Shown here in pieces: positions 26,142 to 35,349 of a stretch of DNA of 53,540 nt. Position 1 is the stretch's first letter. Every line of letters starts with the position of its first letter. Location of the stretch: assembly GCA_900547475.1 (NCBI GenBank), contig URGW01000027.1, positions 1 through 53,540 of the forward strand. The letters run 5' to 3'. The DNA comes from an uncultured Clostridium sp. (GTDB lineage: Bacteria; Bacillota; Clostridia; Clostridiales; Clostridiaceae). The position numbers were made by a program, and so were the translations under genes. The notes under the pieces were generated by a model. That model ran no database searches. It had not been told where the DNA came from and saw nothing but the letters and a program-made list of their open reading frames with translations.

Positions 26142-28241
26142 ATGAGCTTAATGGTTTTTGCACCAGTAGGAGCAAGTTTAGCGTTAATTTTTGCTACGTT
26201 CTACACCTACACAATATTTAAAGTTGATGAAGGGACAGACAGGATGAAGTATATTGCTGAAAGTATAAGAAAAGGATCTAATGCCTTTTTGAAGCGCCAA
26301 TATAAAGGTGTTGGAATATTTTTTATAATTATGTTTATTATTTTATTTATATTAGCTAAATTTAACTTTGTAAGCATTTTTATGCCATTTGCCTTTTTAA
26401 CGGGAGGAATTTTTTCAGGTTTAAGTGGATATTTAGGAATGAAAATTGCTACAAATTCTAATAGTAGAACTGCAAATGCATGTACTAAGAGTTTAAACAG
26501 TGGTCTAAGAGTAGCTTTTTCAAGTGGATCAGTTATGGGACTAGTTGTTGTAGGATTAGCATTAGCAGATTTAAGTATTTGGTATTTTATTTTAAATTGG
26601 TATTATGGATCAATGGCTATAGACGAAAGAATTACAATAATAACAACTACTATGTTGACTTTTAGCATGGGTGCATCATCTATGGCGCTTTTTGCAAGAG
26701 TTGGTGGTGGTATATTTACTAAAGCGGCTGATGTAGGTGCTGATTTGGTTGGAAAAGTTGAAATTGGTATTCCGGAAGATGATCCAAGAAATCCAGCTGT
26801 TATAGCAGATAATGTGGGAGATAATGTAGGTGATGTTGCTGGTATGGGTGCAGATCTTTATGAATCATATGTAGGCTCAATTTTATCTTCTTGTGCATTA
26901 GCAGTAGCAGCAGGCCTTTCAGTAAATGGGGCTGCAATTCCTATAGTTATTGCTTCTATTGGGGTAATGGCTTCAATAGTTGGTAGCTTTTTTGTTAAAT
27001 CTAAGGAAGATGTGGCACAAAAATCATTACTAAGTGCATTAAGAAGAGGAACATATTTTTCGGCAATTGTTATTGCTATAGCATCCTATTTTATAGTAAA
27101 TAATATTTTAGGTAGAGAAAATATTGGAGTTTATTTTTCAATTTTATGTGGACTTATTGCTGGATTGTTAATTGGATTTTTTACTGAATATTACACTAGT
27201 GATAATTATAAACCAACTAAGAGCATTGCTCAGTCATCAGAAACAGGACCTGCAACAGTAATAATTACTGGTTTATCAGTAGGGATGAAGTCTACAGCAG
27301 CACCTGTAATTATTATAGGATGTTCTATATTAATTAGTTTTGTGGCTTCAAATGGATTTAATAATTTTAATATGGGACTTTTTGGTATAGCCATATCTTC
27401 AGTTGGTATGTTATCTACATTAGGTATAACTTTAGCTACTGATGCTTATGGACCAGTTGCAGATAATGCCGGTGGTATAGCAGAAATGGCAGGATTACCT
27501 TCAGAAGTAAGAGAAAGAACTGATGCATTAGATTCTTTAGGTAATACAACAGCTGCAACTGGAAAGGGATTTGCAATTGGATCAGCTGCGTTAACAGCAC
27601 TAGCATTTATAGCAGCATATAAAAATTCAATTGAACAAATGGCAATAACGAATAATATAGTTTTTAATTTTGATTTATCAATATTGAATCCTCAAGTTTT
27701 AATTGGTACATTTATAGGAGCTATGGTTACCTTTGCGTTTTCATCTTGTACAATGAGTGCTGTTGGAAGAGCTGCTAGTAAAATAGTTGTTGAAGTAAGA
27801 AGACAATTTAAAGAAATAAAAGGGTTAATGGATGGAAAGGCAGAACCAGATTATGCTTCCTGTGTTGATATTTGTACAAAATCTTCGCAAAAAGAATTAT
27901 TTGTAATTGCCCTAATAGCAATTATAAGTCCATTAGTTGTAGGAATAATTTTAGGGCCTAATGGTGTTGCAGGATTACTTGCAGGTGCAACAATAAGTGG
28001 ATTTGTTTTAGCAGTTATGATGTCAAATTCCGGTGGAGCGTGGGATAATGCTAAAAAACATATTGAAGCTGGTAATTTTGGTGGTAAAGGTTCAGAGTGT
28101 CACAAAAGTACTGTTGTTGGTGATACTGTAGGTGATCCATTTAAAGACACTTCAGGACCTGCTATTAATATATTAATTAAGTTAATGTCTATAGTTTCAA
28201 TAGTGTTTGGAATGGTAATATTGACTTTTCATATTTTCTAA
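26142..28241 (+). CDS. hppA: Membrane-bound ion-pumping pyrophosphatase, K+-dependent
   Basis: 699 residues with about 16 membrane helices. It couples pyrophosphate hydrolysis to ion export (H+, Na+ or both). The pyrophosphate site is intact: DVGADLVGKVE, EDDPRNPAVIADNVGDNVGD (about 206-225), and the C-terminal DNAKKHIE and GDTVGDPFKDTSGP. The segment GNTTAATGKG has Ala471 and Gly474 at the two positions that mark K+-dependent enzymes; K+-independent ones have Lys and Thr there. The transported ion cannot be assigned by eye. AAGGGGAG precedes the start. Such pumps save energy in fermenting anaerobes. Confidence 0.96.
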   Translation: MSLMVFAPVGASLALIFATFYTYTIFKVDEGTDRMKYIAESIRKGSNAFLKRQYKGVGIFFIIMFIILFILAKFNFVSIFMPFAFLTGGIFSGLSGYLGMKIATNSNSRTANACTKSLNSGLRVAFSSGSVMGLVVVGLALADLSIWYFILNWYYGSMAIDERITIITTTMLTFSMGASSMALFARVGGGIFTKAADVGADLVGKVEIGIPEDDPRNPAVIADNVGDNVGDVAGMGADLYESYVGSILSSCALAVAAGLSVNGAAIPIVIASIGVMASIVGSFFVKSKEDVAQKSLLSALRRGTYFSAIVIAIASYFIVNNILGRENIGVYFSILCGLIAGLLIGFFTEYYTSDNYKPTKSIAQSSETGPATVIITGLSVGMKSTAAPVIIIGCSILISFVASNGFNNFNMGLFGIAISSVGMLSTLGITLATDAYGPVADNAGGIAEMAGLPSEVRERTDALDSLGNTTAATGKGFAIGSAALTALAFIAAYKNSIEQMAITNNIVFNFDLSILNPQVLIGTFIGAMVTFAFSSCTMSAVGRAASKIVVEVRRQFKEIKGLMDGKAEPDYASCVDICTKSSQKELFVIALIAIISPLVVGIILGPNGVAGLLAGATISGFVLAVMMSNSGGAWDNAKKHIEAGNFGGKGSECHKSTVVGDTVGDPFKDTSGPAINILIKLMSIVSIVFGMVILTFHIF

Positions 28242-28269
28242 AAAAGCGAAGACTTTTGTCTTCGCTTTT
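28242..28269. terminator. Bidirectional terminator after hppA
   Basis: Twelve-base arms AAAAGCGAAGAC and GTCTTCGCTTTT with a TTTT loop lie between two convergent genes. Confidence 0.93.
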
Positions 28270-29427
28270 CTAATAATGTACATCTATAAAATGGAACTTT
28301 ATGTTATTATTACTCCATCCTAAATCATAAGGTACGAGCATTCTATCGGTATTATGACAAGTTACTAATGGATACCCTTTAGAATCTAAACCAGTAACAG
28401 TAGAAACGTGAGTTATTCTTCCTTTCTTTTCGTAAGCTACAATATCTCCAGGTCTAAGATTAAATGAATCTTTATAAGTATCACAATAATAACCTTTTGC
28501 TATATAAGTACCACGTCCGCTATTTATTAAATAATTTTTAAAGCCTTGAGCATTAATCCATGCATTTGTAGCACTTTTATTACAATAATTCCAAACACTA
28601 TTCTTTTTAAAGCCACCACCTTCAAACATAATTTGAGAGGCAAAATTAGCACAATCACCACCATCTGGATTAAAATTTTTATATTCTTTATTATATTTAA
28701 ATAAATGCTCATCATTATCACTAATACCACAATATTCATGAGCATAGTCAATTGCTTTTTGAGTTCTCTCATCTATTGTGAAATCAGGCTTTTTATGAGA
28801 AAGAATGGTACTTTTTATTTCAGTACATTCTATATTATTAAGATCCAAAGAATCAGCTAAGGGATCAGTATACCATTCCTTTATAATTATATATTTATCA
28901 TTATCTTTTTTTAGATTTATATAATGGCAAGTTCCAAGCTTAAAGTAGTTTTCAATATTAGGTTCATCTTCATAGCTGTAACAAAATTTTGTACAAGCGT
29001 AGCAAATTATATTATATACATCTTTTTCAATTTCTTTTACTTTTGAAACTTTGATTATAGAGTTTATTTTTGTAAATGAAACACATTGTTTTTCACACCA
29101 ATTAGTAAAATATTTTGTTTTAGTAACTTCATTTTCATAAGCCCATTTTCCGACTTTTTTATCTAAATCATAAAATACTTTTAAACCTTCACAATCTCTA
29201 GTTAATATTGCAGAATTTCTATTTAAAAAGATATTTTCTACTAAAGGTTGGAATTTTTGTTTTAATTCATCATTAGTATCACTATAAACATTAGTAATTT
29301 CTTGTTTGATATTAATTTGGGAAGGGTCTAATGCATTTACTTTTAAAGAGTTTAAGTTTAATATAATTAAAATAAATGAAGTTATTTTATATAAAAATCT
29401 GTTCTTTTTTTGTAATAAGTTATCCAT
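28270..29427 (-). CDS. Secreted amidase-domain (amidase-6, NlpC/CHAP-like) protein
   Basis: 385 residues. Residues 10-33 form a signal peptide or membrane anchor. Residues about 35-200 are of unknown fold. The C-terminal 160 residues match the putative amidase domain family (amidase-6): Cys259 in DGGDCANFASQ and His340 in RITHVSTVTG are the likely catalytic pair, with LRPGDIVAYE between. Such domains are papain-like peptidoglycan amidases or peptidases; the exact bond is unknown. Of two close ATG codons the second has AGGAG at eight bases and is chosen. Transcribed alone. Confidence 0.88.
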   Translation of the reverse strand: MDNLLQKKNRFLYKITSFILIILNLNSLKVNALDPSQINIKQEITNVYSDTNDELKQKFQPLVENIFLNRNSAILTRDCEGLKVFYDLDKKVGKWAYENEVTKTKYFTNWCEKQCVSFTKINSIIKVSKVKEIEKDVYNIICYACTKFCYSYEDEPNIENYFKLGTCHYINLKKDNDKYIIIKEWYTDPLADSLDLNNIECTEIKSTILSHKKPDFTIDERTQKAIDYAHEYCGISDNDEHLFKYNKEYKNFNPDGGDCANFASQIMFEGGGFKKNSVWNYCNKSATNAWINAQGFKNYLINSGRGTYIAKGYYCDTYKDSFNLRPGDIVAYEKKGRITHVSTVTGLDSKGYPLVTCHNTDRMLVPYDLGWSNNNIKFHFIDVHY

Positions 29428-29597
29428 TTTCATTACTCCTTATTTGTCATTGGTTATTTTAATAAATTAATTTATAAAAAAGTCTTATTATAGTTTGTGC
29501 TATATATTAAATTTTATATATAAATAAATATTAGAAATTATCAAATAACAAATTATTTTCATAAGATAAATATATAATATGAAAAATTGGAGATTGT

Positions 29598-30530
29598 ATG
29601 TCAGAGAAAGAATTAAATAATATTTATGAAAATGGATTTAATTTAGAATTTGATAATGAAAGTAAAATTGTATTAATTTCAGATGTGCATAGAGGTGATG
29701 GAACATATTCAGATTCACTTTTACCAAATAGAAATATATATATAACAGCATTGAAATACTATTTGAAAAATGATTATACTTATATAGAAGTGGGTGATGG
29801 TGACGAGTTATGGAAAAATAAGAACTTTAATGAAATAGCCTATTTTTATGATGATATATATAAAATACTTAATAAATTTAGCAAGAAAAAAAATATTTAT
29901 TGTATTTATGGAAACCATGACTTTCTTAAAAGGCAAAAAGGTTTTAAGCAAAGGCAAGAAAAAGCTTTAAGAAAAATAGGTGCAAATTATGGAGATGAAT
30001 TTATAAAATTTATAAATAATAATGAATATTATTCAGGAATAAATTTAATGTATACGCCTCTGAAAGAAAAGATATTAGTTACTCATGGACATCAAATAGA
30101 TTTTTGGAATAATGAAGTTTGGAGAATAAATGAATTTTTAGTAAGATATATATGGCGATTTTTAAATGGTGTTGCTGGTTTTAAAGATCCAACTAGATCA
30201 GCAAAAAGTAAAACAAAGCGAAGTAGGGTAGATATTAAGTTGCAAAATTGGGCTAGAGATAATTGTACAATGATTATTTGTGGACATACACATAATAGTA
30301 GATTTCCAGACTTATATGATCCACCATATTTTAATGATGGTTGTTGTGTTTATCCATCATCTATTACATCTATAGAAATAGAAAAGGGAAAAATAAAACT
30401 AGTAGAATGGATAATTGATGCACAAGATACTGGCTCACTTTGGGTAACTAGAAAGATTATTGCAGGTCCTGTAGAAGTTTCTGCATATTTACAATATGCT
30501 AAGGAAGAAAGGTTAAGAAGAAATAAATAA
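29598..30530 (+). CDS. Calcineurin-like metallophosphoesterase
   Basis: 310 residues. The dinuclear metal motifs are complete: SDVHRGDG (about 29-36), GDGDELW (about 63-69), YGNHDFL (about 110-116), THGHQ (about 162-166) and CGHTHNSR (about 231-238). The layout resembles UDP-2,3-diacylglucosamine hydrolase-like phosphoesterases, but a Gram-positive anaerobe has no lipid A pathway, so the substrate is unknown. No signal peptide, so probably cytoplasmic. TTGGAGA lies before the ATG. Confidence 0.92.
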   Translation: MSEKELNNIYENGFNLEFDNESKIVLISDVHRGDGTYSDSLLPNRNIYITALKYYLKNDYTYIEVGDGDELWKNKNFNEIAYFYDDIYKILNKFSKKKNIYCIYGNHDFLKRQKGFKQRQEKALRKIGANYGDEFIKFINNNEYYSGINLMYTPLKEKILVTHGHQIDFWNNEVWRINEFLVRYIWRFLNGVAGFKDPTRSAKSKTKRSRVDIKLQNWARDNCTMIICGHTHNSRFPDLYDPPYFNDGCCVYPSSITSIEIEKGKIKLVEWIIDAQDTGSLWVTRKIIAGPVEVSAYLQYAKEERLRRNK

Positions 30531-30595
30531 TATATTATTTTGATATAAGTATAAATTTAAATTATAATATAAATAAGGCTAGAGAGGAGAAAATG

Positions 30596-31339
30596 ATGAG
30601 TGATTTAATAGGAAAAGTTGCACTAGTTACTGGTGCTTCACGTGGAATTGGAAAGGCAATAGCAAAAGAACTTGCAAGAAATGGAGCAAGTGTTATTATA
30701 AATTATTCTAAAGATGATGAAGGGGCTAATTCAACAGTAAGTGAGATAGAGGAGTTAGGAGGTTATGCTAAAGCAATAAAAAAAAATATAGCAAATAAGG
30801 ATAATTGTCAGAAACTCATAAAAGAAGTTATTGATACTTTTGGAAAAATTGATATATTAATTAATAATGCGGCAAAATCTGAGATTGGATTATTTATAGA
30901 TGCCAATGAGGATAGTTTTGAAAGTCTTATAAGTACAAATCTTCTAGCTCCTATGTATTTATCAAAATATGCATTAAATTATATGATATCAAAAGGAAGT
31001 GGTAATATAATTAATATTTCATCTATTTGGGGTGAAACAGGAGCTTCTTGTGAAGTAATATATTCAACTACAAAAGGTGGATTAAACCTATTTACAAAAT
31101 CACTTTCTAAAGAGGTTGCGCCTTTTGGAATAAGGGTGAATTCTATAGCACCAGGTGTTATAAATACTGAAATGAATAGTTTTTTAAGTGAAGAAGAAAA
31201 AAATCAATTAGTTGATGAAATTCCTATGAATAGATTTGGAGATGTAAATGAAATTGCAAAAGCAGTTATTTTTTTATGTAAAGATGATTGCAAGTATTTA
31301 ACAGGGCAAATTATTAGAGTTGACGGTGGCTTTTTATAA
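30596..31339 (+). CDS. Short-chain dehydrogenase/reductase (FabG-like)
   Basis: 247 residues. The NAD(P)-binding TGASRGIG (about 12-19), NNAA (about 88-91), the catalytic Ser in NISSIWG and the Tyr-x-x-x-Lys in YSTTKGG are intact, and PGVINTEM and the C-terminal GQIIRVDGG are typical. It could be a 3-oxoacyl-ACP reductase paralogue, but it is not in a fatty-acid cluster. Of two adjacent ATG codons the second is better spaced from GAGGAG. Confidence 0.93.
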   Translation: MSDLIGKVALVTGASRGIGKAIAKELARNGASVIINYSKDDEGANSTVSEIEELGGYAKAIKKNIANKDNCQKLIKEVIDTFGKIDILINNAAKSEIGLFIDANEDSFESLISTNLLAPMYLSKYALNYMISKGSGNIINISSIWGETGASCEVIYSTTKGGLNLFTKSLSKEVAPFGIRVNSIAPGVINTEMNSFLSEEEKNQLVDEIPMNRFGDVNEIAKAVIFLCKDDCKYLTGQIIRVDGGFL

Positions 31340-31369
31340 TATATAGCTAAAGTAAAAGTGGTGATTAAG

Positions 31370-31777
31370 ATGATAAAAATAAAAATAGATAAAAATAGAG
31401 CAAATGAACCAATATTTAAGCTTGGATTTAAAGAGTTAGATGAAAGAGAAAATAGATTTCTAAAAAGAGCTTTAATGGAAGGTAAAGAAATAAAAGGTAC
31501 ATATAAATATGAAATTCCATTAAAATATTTTCTGCCAATTATTAAAAATTTAAATAAAGATAATATAAAATTAGATAGATACAGTAAATTAACATATTTA
31601 GAGTTTTCAGATGATTTCGATGAAAATTATTATTATATTTTAGAAGCAAATGCGAAATTTATGAGAAAGTGGAGAGAGGAAGGTTGTCCTAATATATTTA
31701 AAGTAGAGATAGATAAAGAAACACTAGAAGTAAAAAAAGAAATAATCTTCAAAAAAATAAATAGAGCCTATATTTAA
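31370..31777 (+). CDS. Hypothetical protein, 135 residues
   Basis: No family recognised. Charged and probably mixed alpha/beta: MIKIKIDKNRANEPIF, a helical segment around FKELDERENRFLKRAL, and FSDDFDENYYYILEANAKFM near residue 80-100. No membrane segment or signal. The ATG after GGTGATT is preferred over a GTG 12 bases upstream. It follows the dehydrogenase by 30 bases and shares its terminator, so the two are probably one transcript. Confidence 0.75.
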   Translation: MIKIKIDKNRANEPIFKLGFKELDERENRFLKRALMEGKEIKGTYKYEIPLKYFLPIIKNLNKDNIKLDRYSKLTYLEFSDDFDENYYYILEANAKFMRKWREEGCPNIFKVEIDKETLEVKKEIIFKKINRAYI

Positions 31778-31810
31778 CTAAATTATTCATAAAAATAAAT
31801 AAAAAAAATT

Positions 31811-31842
31811 AAGAAGTTAGAGTAAGATCTAGCTTCTTTTTT
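31811..31842 (+). terminator. Terminator after the SDR-hypothetical pair
   Basis: Eleven-base arms AAGAAGTTAGA and TCTAGCTTCTT (one G-U pair) with a six-base loop, followed by TTTTTT. Confidence 0.9.
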
Positions 31843-31895
31843 ATTAACAATAATATTCAAATTTTCATAATATAAATTAAAAGGAGTGTGTTAAT

Positions 31896-32777
31896 ATGAA
31901 AATAGCAGTTAGAGGTGGACATTGTCCAAAAGTTCCAGGGGCAAGAGGAATATTAGATGAGTTAACAGAAGATAGAAAAGTAAAAGATGCGGTTATAAAA
32001 TATTTGAAACAATCAGCTAATGAAGTTTTAGATGTAACTTCACCAGATAGTACAAGTACTTCAAGTGCTGATTTATCATATGGTGTAAATAATGCAAATA
32101 ATTGGGGAGCAGATTTATTTGTATCTATACACTTTAATAAGGCTTATGATTATTACAATGGAGCATTAGGTAGTGAAGTATGTGTTTACTCAACTTATGA
32201 TATAGCTCAAAGAGTAGTTAACGCTTTAGGAGCATTAGGATTTAAAAATAGAGGTCAAAAAATCAGGACTGGACTTTATGAATTAAGAAATACTAGCATG
32301 AAAGCTATGATAGTTGAGACTTGTTTCGTAGAAGCTACTGAAGATGTGGAACTATATAGGAAGTTAGGGGCAGATACAATTGGTAAAGTTATAGCTGAAG
32401 CTATTGTATTTGGTAGTTTAGGAAATTCAGATTCAGAAATTCAATCAGATAATAATGAATCTCAATTAACTGGAGATGATTGGATTAGAAGATTACAAGA
32501 AGAATGTAATAAGCAAGGATTTAGTAATCAAAAAGTAGATGGATATCCAGGACCAAATACATTAAAGGGATGTCCGATTATGAGACAAGGGGCTAGAGGG
32601 AATATAACTAAGTTACTTCAAGAAAAGCTTGTTTCATTTGGATATAATACAAATGGAGTTGATGGTATATTTGGTATGGGAACAAAAGCTGCTGTAATAG
32701 CGTTTCAAAAATCAAAAGGGCTTTCAGCAGATGGAATTGTTGGCCAAAATACTTGGAGGAAATTATTAAATTTATAA
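31896..32777 (+). CDS. Endolysin-like N-acetylmuramoyl-L-alanine amidase with peptidoglycan-binding domain
   Basis: 293 residues. Residues 1-175 are an amidase-3 catalytic domain with zinc ligands His9 (RGGHCPK), a Glu near 22-25 and His79 (SIHFN), and catalytic Glu141 (IVETCF). A linker follows, then peptidoglycan_binding_1-type repeats (about 195-292) with GVDGIFGMGTKAAVIAFQ and ADGIVGQNTWRKLL. There is no signal peptide, a pattern usual for phage endolysins or lysins released by lysis or a holin. No other phage genes are near, so it may be a domesticated prophage relic. AAAAGGAG precedes the ATG. Confidence 0.92.
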   Translation: MKIAVRGGHCPKVPGARGILDELTEDRKVKDAVIKYLKQSANEVLDVTSPDSTSTSSADLSYGVNNANNWGADLFVSIHFNKAYDYYNGALGSEVCVYSTYDIAQRVVNALGALGFKNRGQKIRTGLYELRNTSMKAMIVETCFVEATEDVELYRKLGADTIGKVIAEAIVFGSLGNSDSEIQSDNNESQLTGDDWIRRLQEECNKQGFSNQKVDGYPGPNTLKGCPIMRQGARGNITKLLQEKLVSFGYNTNGVDGIFGMGTKAAVIAFQKSKGLSADGIVGQNTWRKLLNL

Positions 32778-32782
32778 TTTTT

Positions 32783-32830
32783 AAGGCTAGTATATAAGAA
32801 ATATTACTTACTAGCCTTTTCTTATTTTTT
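32783..32830. terminator. Terminator after the lysin gene
   Basis: Ten-base arms AAGGCTAGTA (32783-32792) and TACTAGCCTT (32819-32828) with a 26-base loop, followed by TTCTTATTTTTTT. It may also stop minus-strand transcripts of the histidine kinase. Confidence 0.7.
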
Positions 32831-32946
32831 TGTAGAGAAGTTGAAAGTCTGTTATTATCAGGGTATTTAGATGTTTACCTTCAAGTAGTTATAAGAATAA
32901 TAAATTCTAATATAATAATTACAGTCATTACAACTAGTGAACAATA

Positions 32947-34461
32947 TTATTCAAAGTCATAAGGTATCATAAGGTCTTGTTTTTTTAGTGTAAATTTGAA
33001 TATAACACTATTTTCACCATTATTTAATGAGAAATCACTATTATGAAGTGTTAAGATTCTCTCTACGGTAGCTAATCCAAGTCCATAACTATTTTTAGTT
33101 CTATCACCAGATTTATCAAGTCTATAGAATTTTGCAAAAACATTATCAAGTTCTTTATTAGGAATAGTAATTCCTTTATTTTCAATTGAAATTAGATATA
33201 TTTTTTCGCTTTCATCAATAGATATAATAATTTCATTTCCTCTAGGAGTATATTTTATTGCATTAGATAAGAGATTTTGTACAACTCTTTCTAAGGTCAT
33301 AATATCGCCTTCTACATATGAATATTCAGGTAAATTAAATATAACATTTAATTCTTTATTTTGTAGCTCTAACGCAAATCTTTTTACCATACCTTGAATC
33401 AATCTTACTATGTTAAATGATTCTAAGTTTAAATTAATAGTATCTGATTCAAGTTTTGATAAATCAAGCATATTTGTTAATAGAATGTTCATTTTAGTTG
33501 CTTCATCTATTATTGTTTCAAGATAGACTTCTGCATCTTTACCAGAAACAATTCCGTCTTTTAACCCTTCTGCATAACCACTGATTATTCCAAGTGGTGT
33601 TTTTAAATCATGGCTGACACTAGATACAAAGTCTTTTCTCATATTTTCAAGGTTTCTTTCTTTTTCGATATCTCTTTCTAATTGATCATTCTTTTCTTGT
33701 AATGTTTGTAGCGAACTTTCAAGATTTGACGATAGAAAGTTAAGTGTGCTGGCCAAGTTTCCAATTTCATCATCAGAATTAACTTCACATTTAGCAGCAA
33801 AATCAAGAGTAGACATTCTTTTAGCAACATTATTTAAATTAATAAGTGGCTTGCTTATTAATTTTGAATAGATTCTAGATAAGAAAATAGCTAAAATCAA
33901 AAAGCCTATAAATAAATAAAAATAAAAACTGCGAATTACACTTGATGCTTCTTTTATTGGTTGAACAGATGATACTGAAATAAGTATAGAGTCATTTTCA
34001 CTTTGAAGAGACATTGATGATACTATACCTATCTTTTTATAAGAACTATGTTTATTAGTAAAAATAGTACTTTGAATTTTATTGGTTGATAAAACTTCCT
34101 CAATTAAATCAGTATCAGATAATAGTTCAGAACAAAAATCTGTAAGTAATTTCATGTCTTCGATATTACTTTTATCAAAATATGATAAATATTCAATAGT
34201 ACCATCTAAAGAAAAGATAGCAATACGTGAGTTGTTTTTTTCTTCATAGTTTAATAAAGTATTACTTAAATTATTTGTATTGAAATTTTGATAAGAATAC
34301 AAAGTTTTAATTCTTTTAACATCTAATATTAATGATTCAGTCTTTTTTGATAAATAAAATTCTTCAAAAAACATATTTTGAAATAGAAATGTAAGTAAAA
34401 ATACCATTGATATAAGACCAAAAGTTATTAATGTTATTCTTTTTGAAATACTATTTTTCAT
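32947..34461 (-). CDS. Sensor histidine kinase
   Basis: 504 residues. Membrane helices at about 10-30 and 178-195 flank an external sensor domain of about 145 residues with no recognised ligand motif. A HAMP domain follows (about 196-250), a coiled coil (about 245-275), the HisKA domain with phosphorylated His284 in SSVSHDLKTPLG, and the ATPase domain with NLLSNAIKYTP and SYGLGLATV. The start with GAGGTT is preferred over an upstream GTG. It overlaps the response regulator's end by 11 bases, so the pair is coupled. Confidence 0.94.
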   Translation of the reverse strand: MKNSISKRITLITFGLISMVFLLTFLFQNMFFEEFYLSKKTESLILDVKRIKTLYSYQNFNTNNLSNTLLNYEEKNNSRIAIFSLDGTIEYLSYFDKSNIEDMKLLTDFCSELLSDTDLIEEVLSTNKIQSTIFTNKHSSYKKIGIVSSMSLQSENDSILISVSSVQPIKEASSVIRSFYFYLFIGFLILAIFLSRIYSKLISKPLINLNNVAKRMSTLDFAAKCEVNSDDEIGNLASTLNFLSSNLESSLQTLQEKNDQLERDIEKERNLENMRKDFVSSVSHDLKTPLGIISGYAEGLKDGIVSGKDAEVYLETIIDEATKMNILLTNMLDLSKLESDTINLNLESFNIVRLIQGMVKRFALELQNKELNVIFNLPEYSYVEGDIMTLERVVQNLLSNAIKYTPRGNEIIISIDESEKIYLISIENKGITIPNKELDNVFAKFYRLDKSGDRTKNSYGLGLATVERILTLHNSDFSLNNGENSVIFKFTLKKQDLMIPYDFE

Positions 34462-35137
34462 TTTGAACCTCAAATTTATACCCACTTCCTCTAACAGTTA
34501 CAATATAATTGGCTTTTTCTCCAAGTTTTTCACGTAATCTCTTAATATTTGTATCTACAGTTCTTAAATCACCATAGTAATCTATTCCCCAAACATTATC
34601 TAGTATTGTATCACGACTTAAGGCTATTCCCATATTATCAGATAGGTAAACTAAAAGTTCAAACTCCTTTGGGGAAAGTGTTAAGGGTTCATTGTTAATT
34701 TTTACTTCGTGAGCTAATTTATTTATAGTTAAGCCATTGTAGTTTTGAGAAGGATTAAAATCATCCTCGTTAGAAACAGTTCTTTTTAATAAAGCTTTAA
34801 TTTTTGCAATTAATATCTTAGGAGAGAAGGGTTTTGTTACATAATCATCAGCACCCATCTCATATCCAAATAGCTTATCCTCTTCTTGACCCTTAGCAGT
34901 TAGTAGAATTACAGGAAGATTAGATACTGTTCTAATTGTTTCTAATACCGTTATTCCATCAATTTTTGGCATCATTATATCTAAAAGTATAAGATCAACT
35001 TTATTGTTTTTAAAAACAAATAATCCTTCATCACCATCAGAAGCTTCTAAAACATTAAAGCCTTCTGTCTTTAGATAATCTCTTAAAAGAAATCTTATTT
35101 TTAATTCATCTTCTATTATTAATATTGTTTTACTCAT
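34451..35137 (-). CDS. OmpR-family response regulator
   Basis: 228 residues. The receiver domain has acidic residues at 10-11, the phospho-acceptor Asp53 in LLDIMMPK, and Lys102 in VTKPFSP. The C-terminal winged-helix domain (about 130-225) includes LSPKEFELLVYL and VRGSGYKFE. It is cotranscribed with the kinase that follows. Its targets are unknown; no obvious target operon lies beside it, though the divergent M16 peptidase gene is a candidate. AAAGGAGG precedes the start. Confidence 0.95.
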   Translation of the reverse strand: MSKTILIIEDELKIRFLLRDYLKTEGFNVLEASDGDEGLFVFKNNKVDLILLDIMMPKIDGITVLETIRTVSNLPVILLTAKGQEEDKLFGYEMGADDYVTKPFSPKILIAKIKALLKRTVSNEDDFNPSQNYNGLTINKLAHEVKINNEPLTLSPKEFELLVYLSDNMGIALSRDTILDNVWGIDYYGDLRTVDTNIKRLREKLGEKANYIVTVRGSGYKFEVQNEK

Positions 35138-35349
35138 AATGCCTCCTTTAAAAATAATTTGTTATATAAATTATAAAACATTATTATCTAATTATAAACT
35201 ATGATATAAAATAATTCATAGTAATTGACATAAAAATTATATTACAAGGAATAAAGTAGATTGTAGAATATTATGTGTTGTAATTATATATTAAACATAT
35301 TATATTATAAGTCTAGATAGAATTACATAGATGGGAGAAGGTAGATGCG

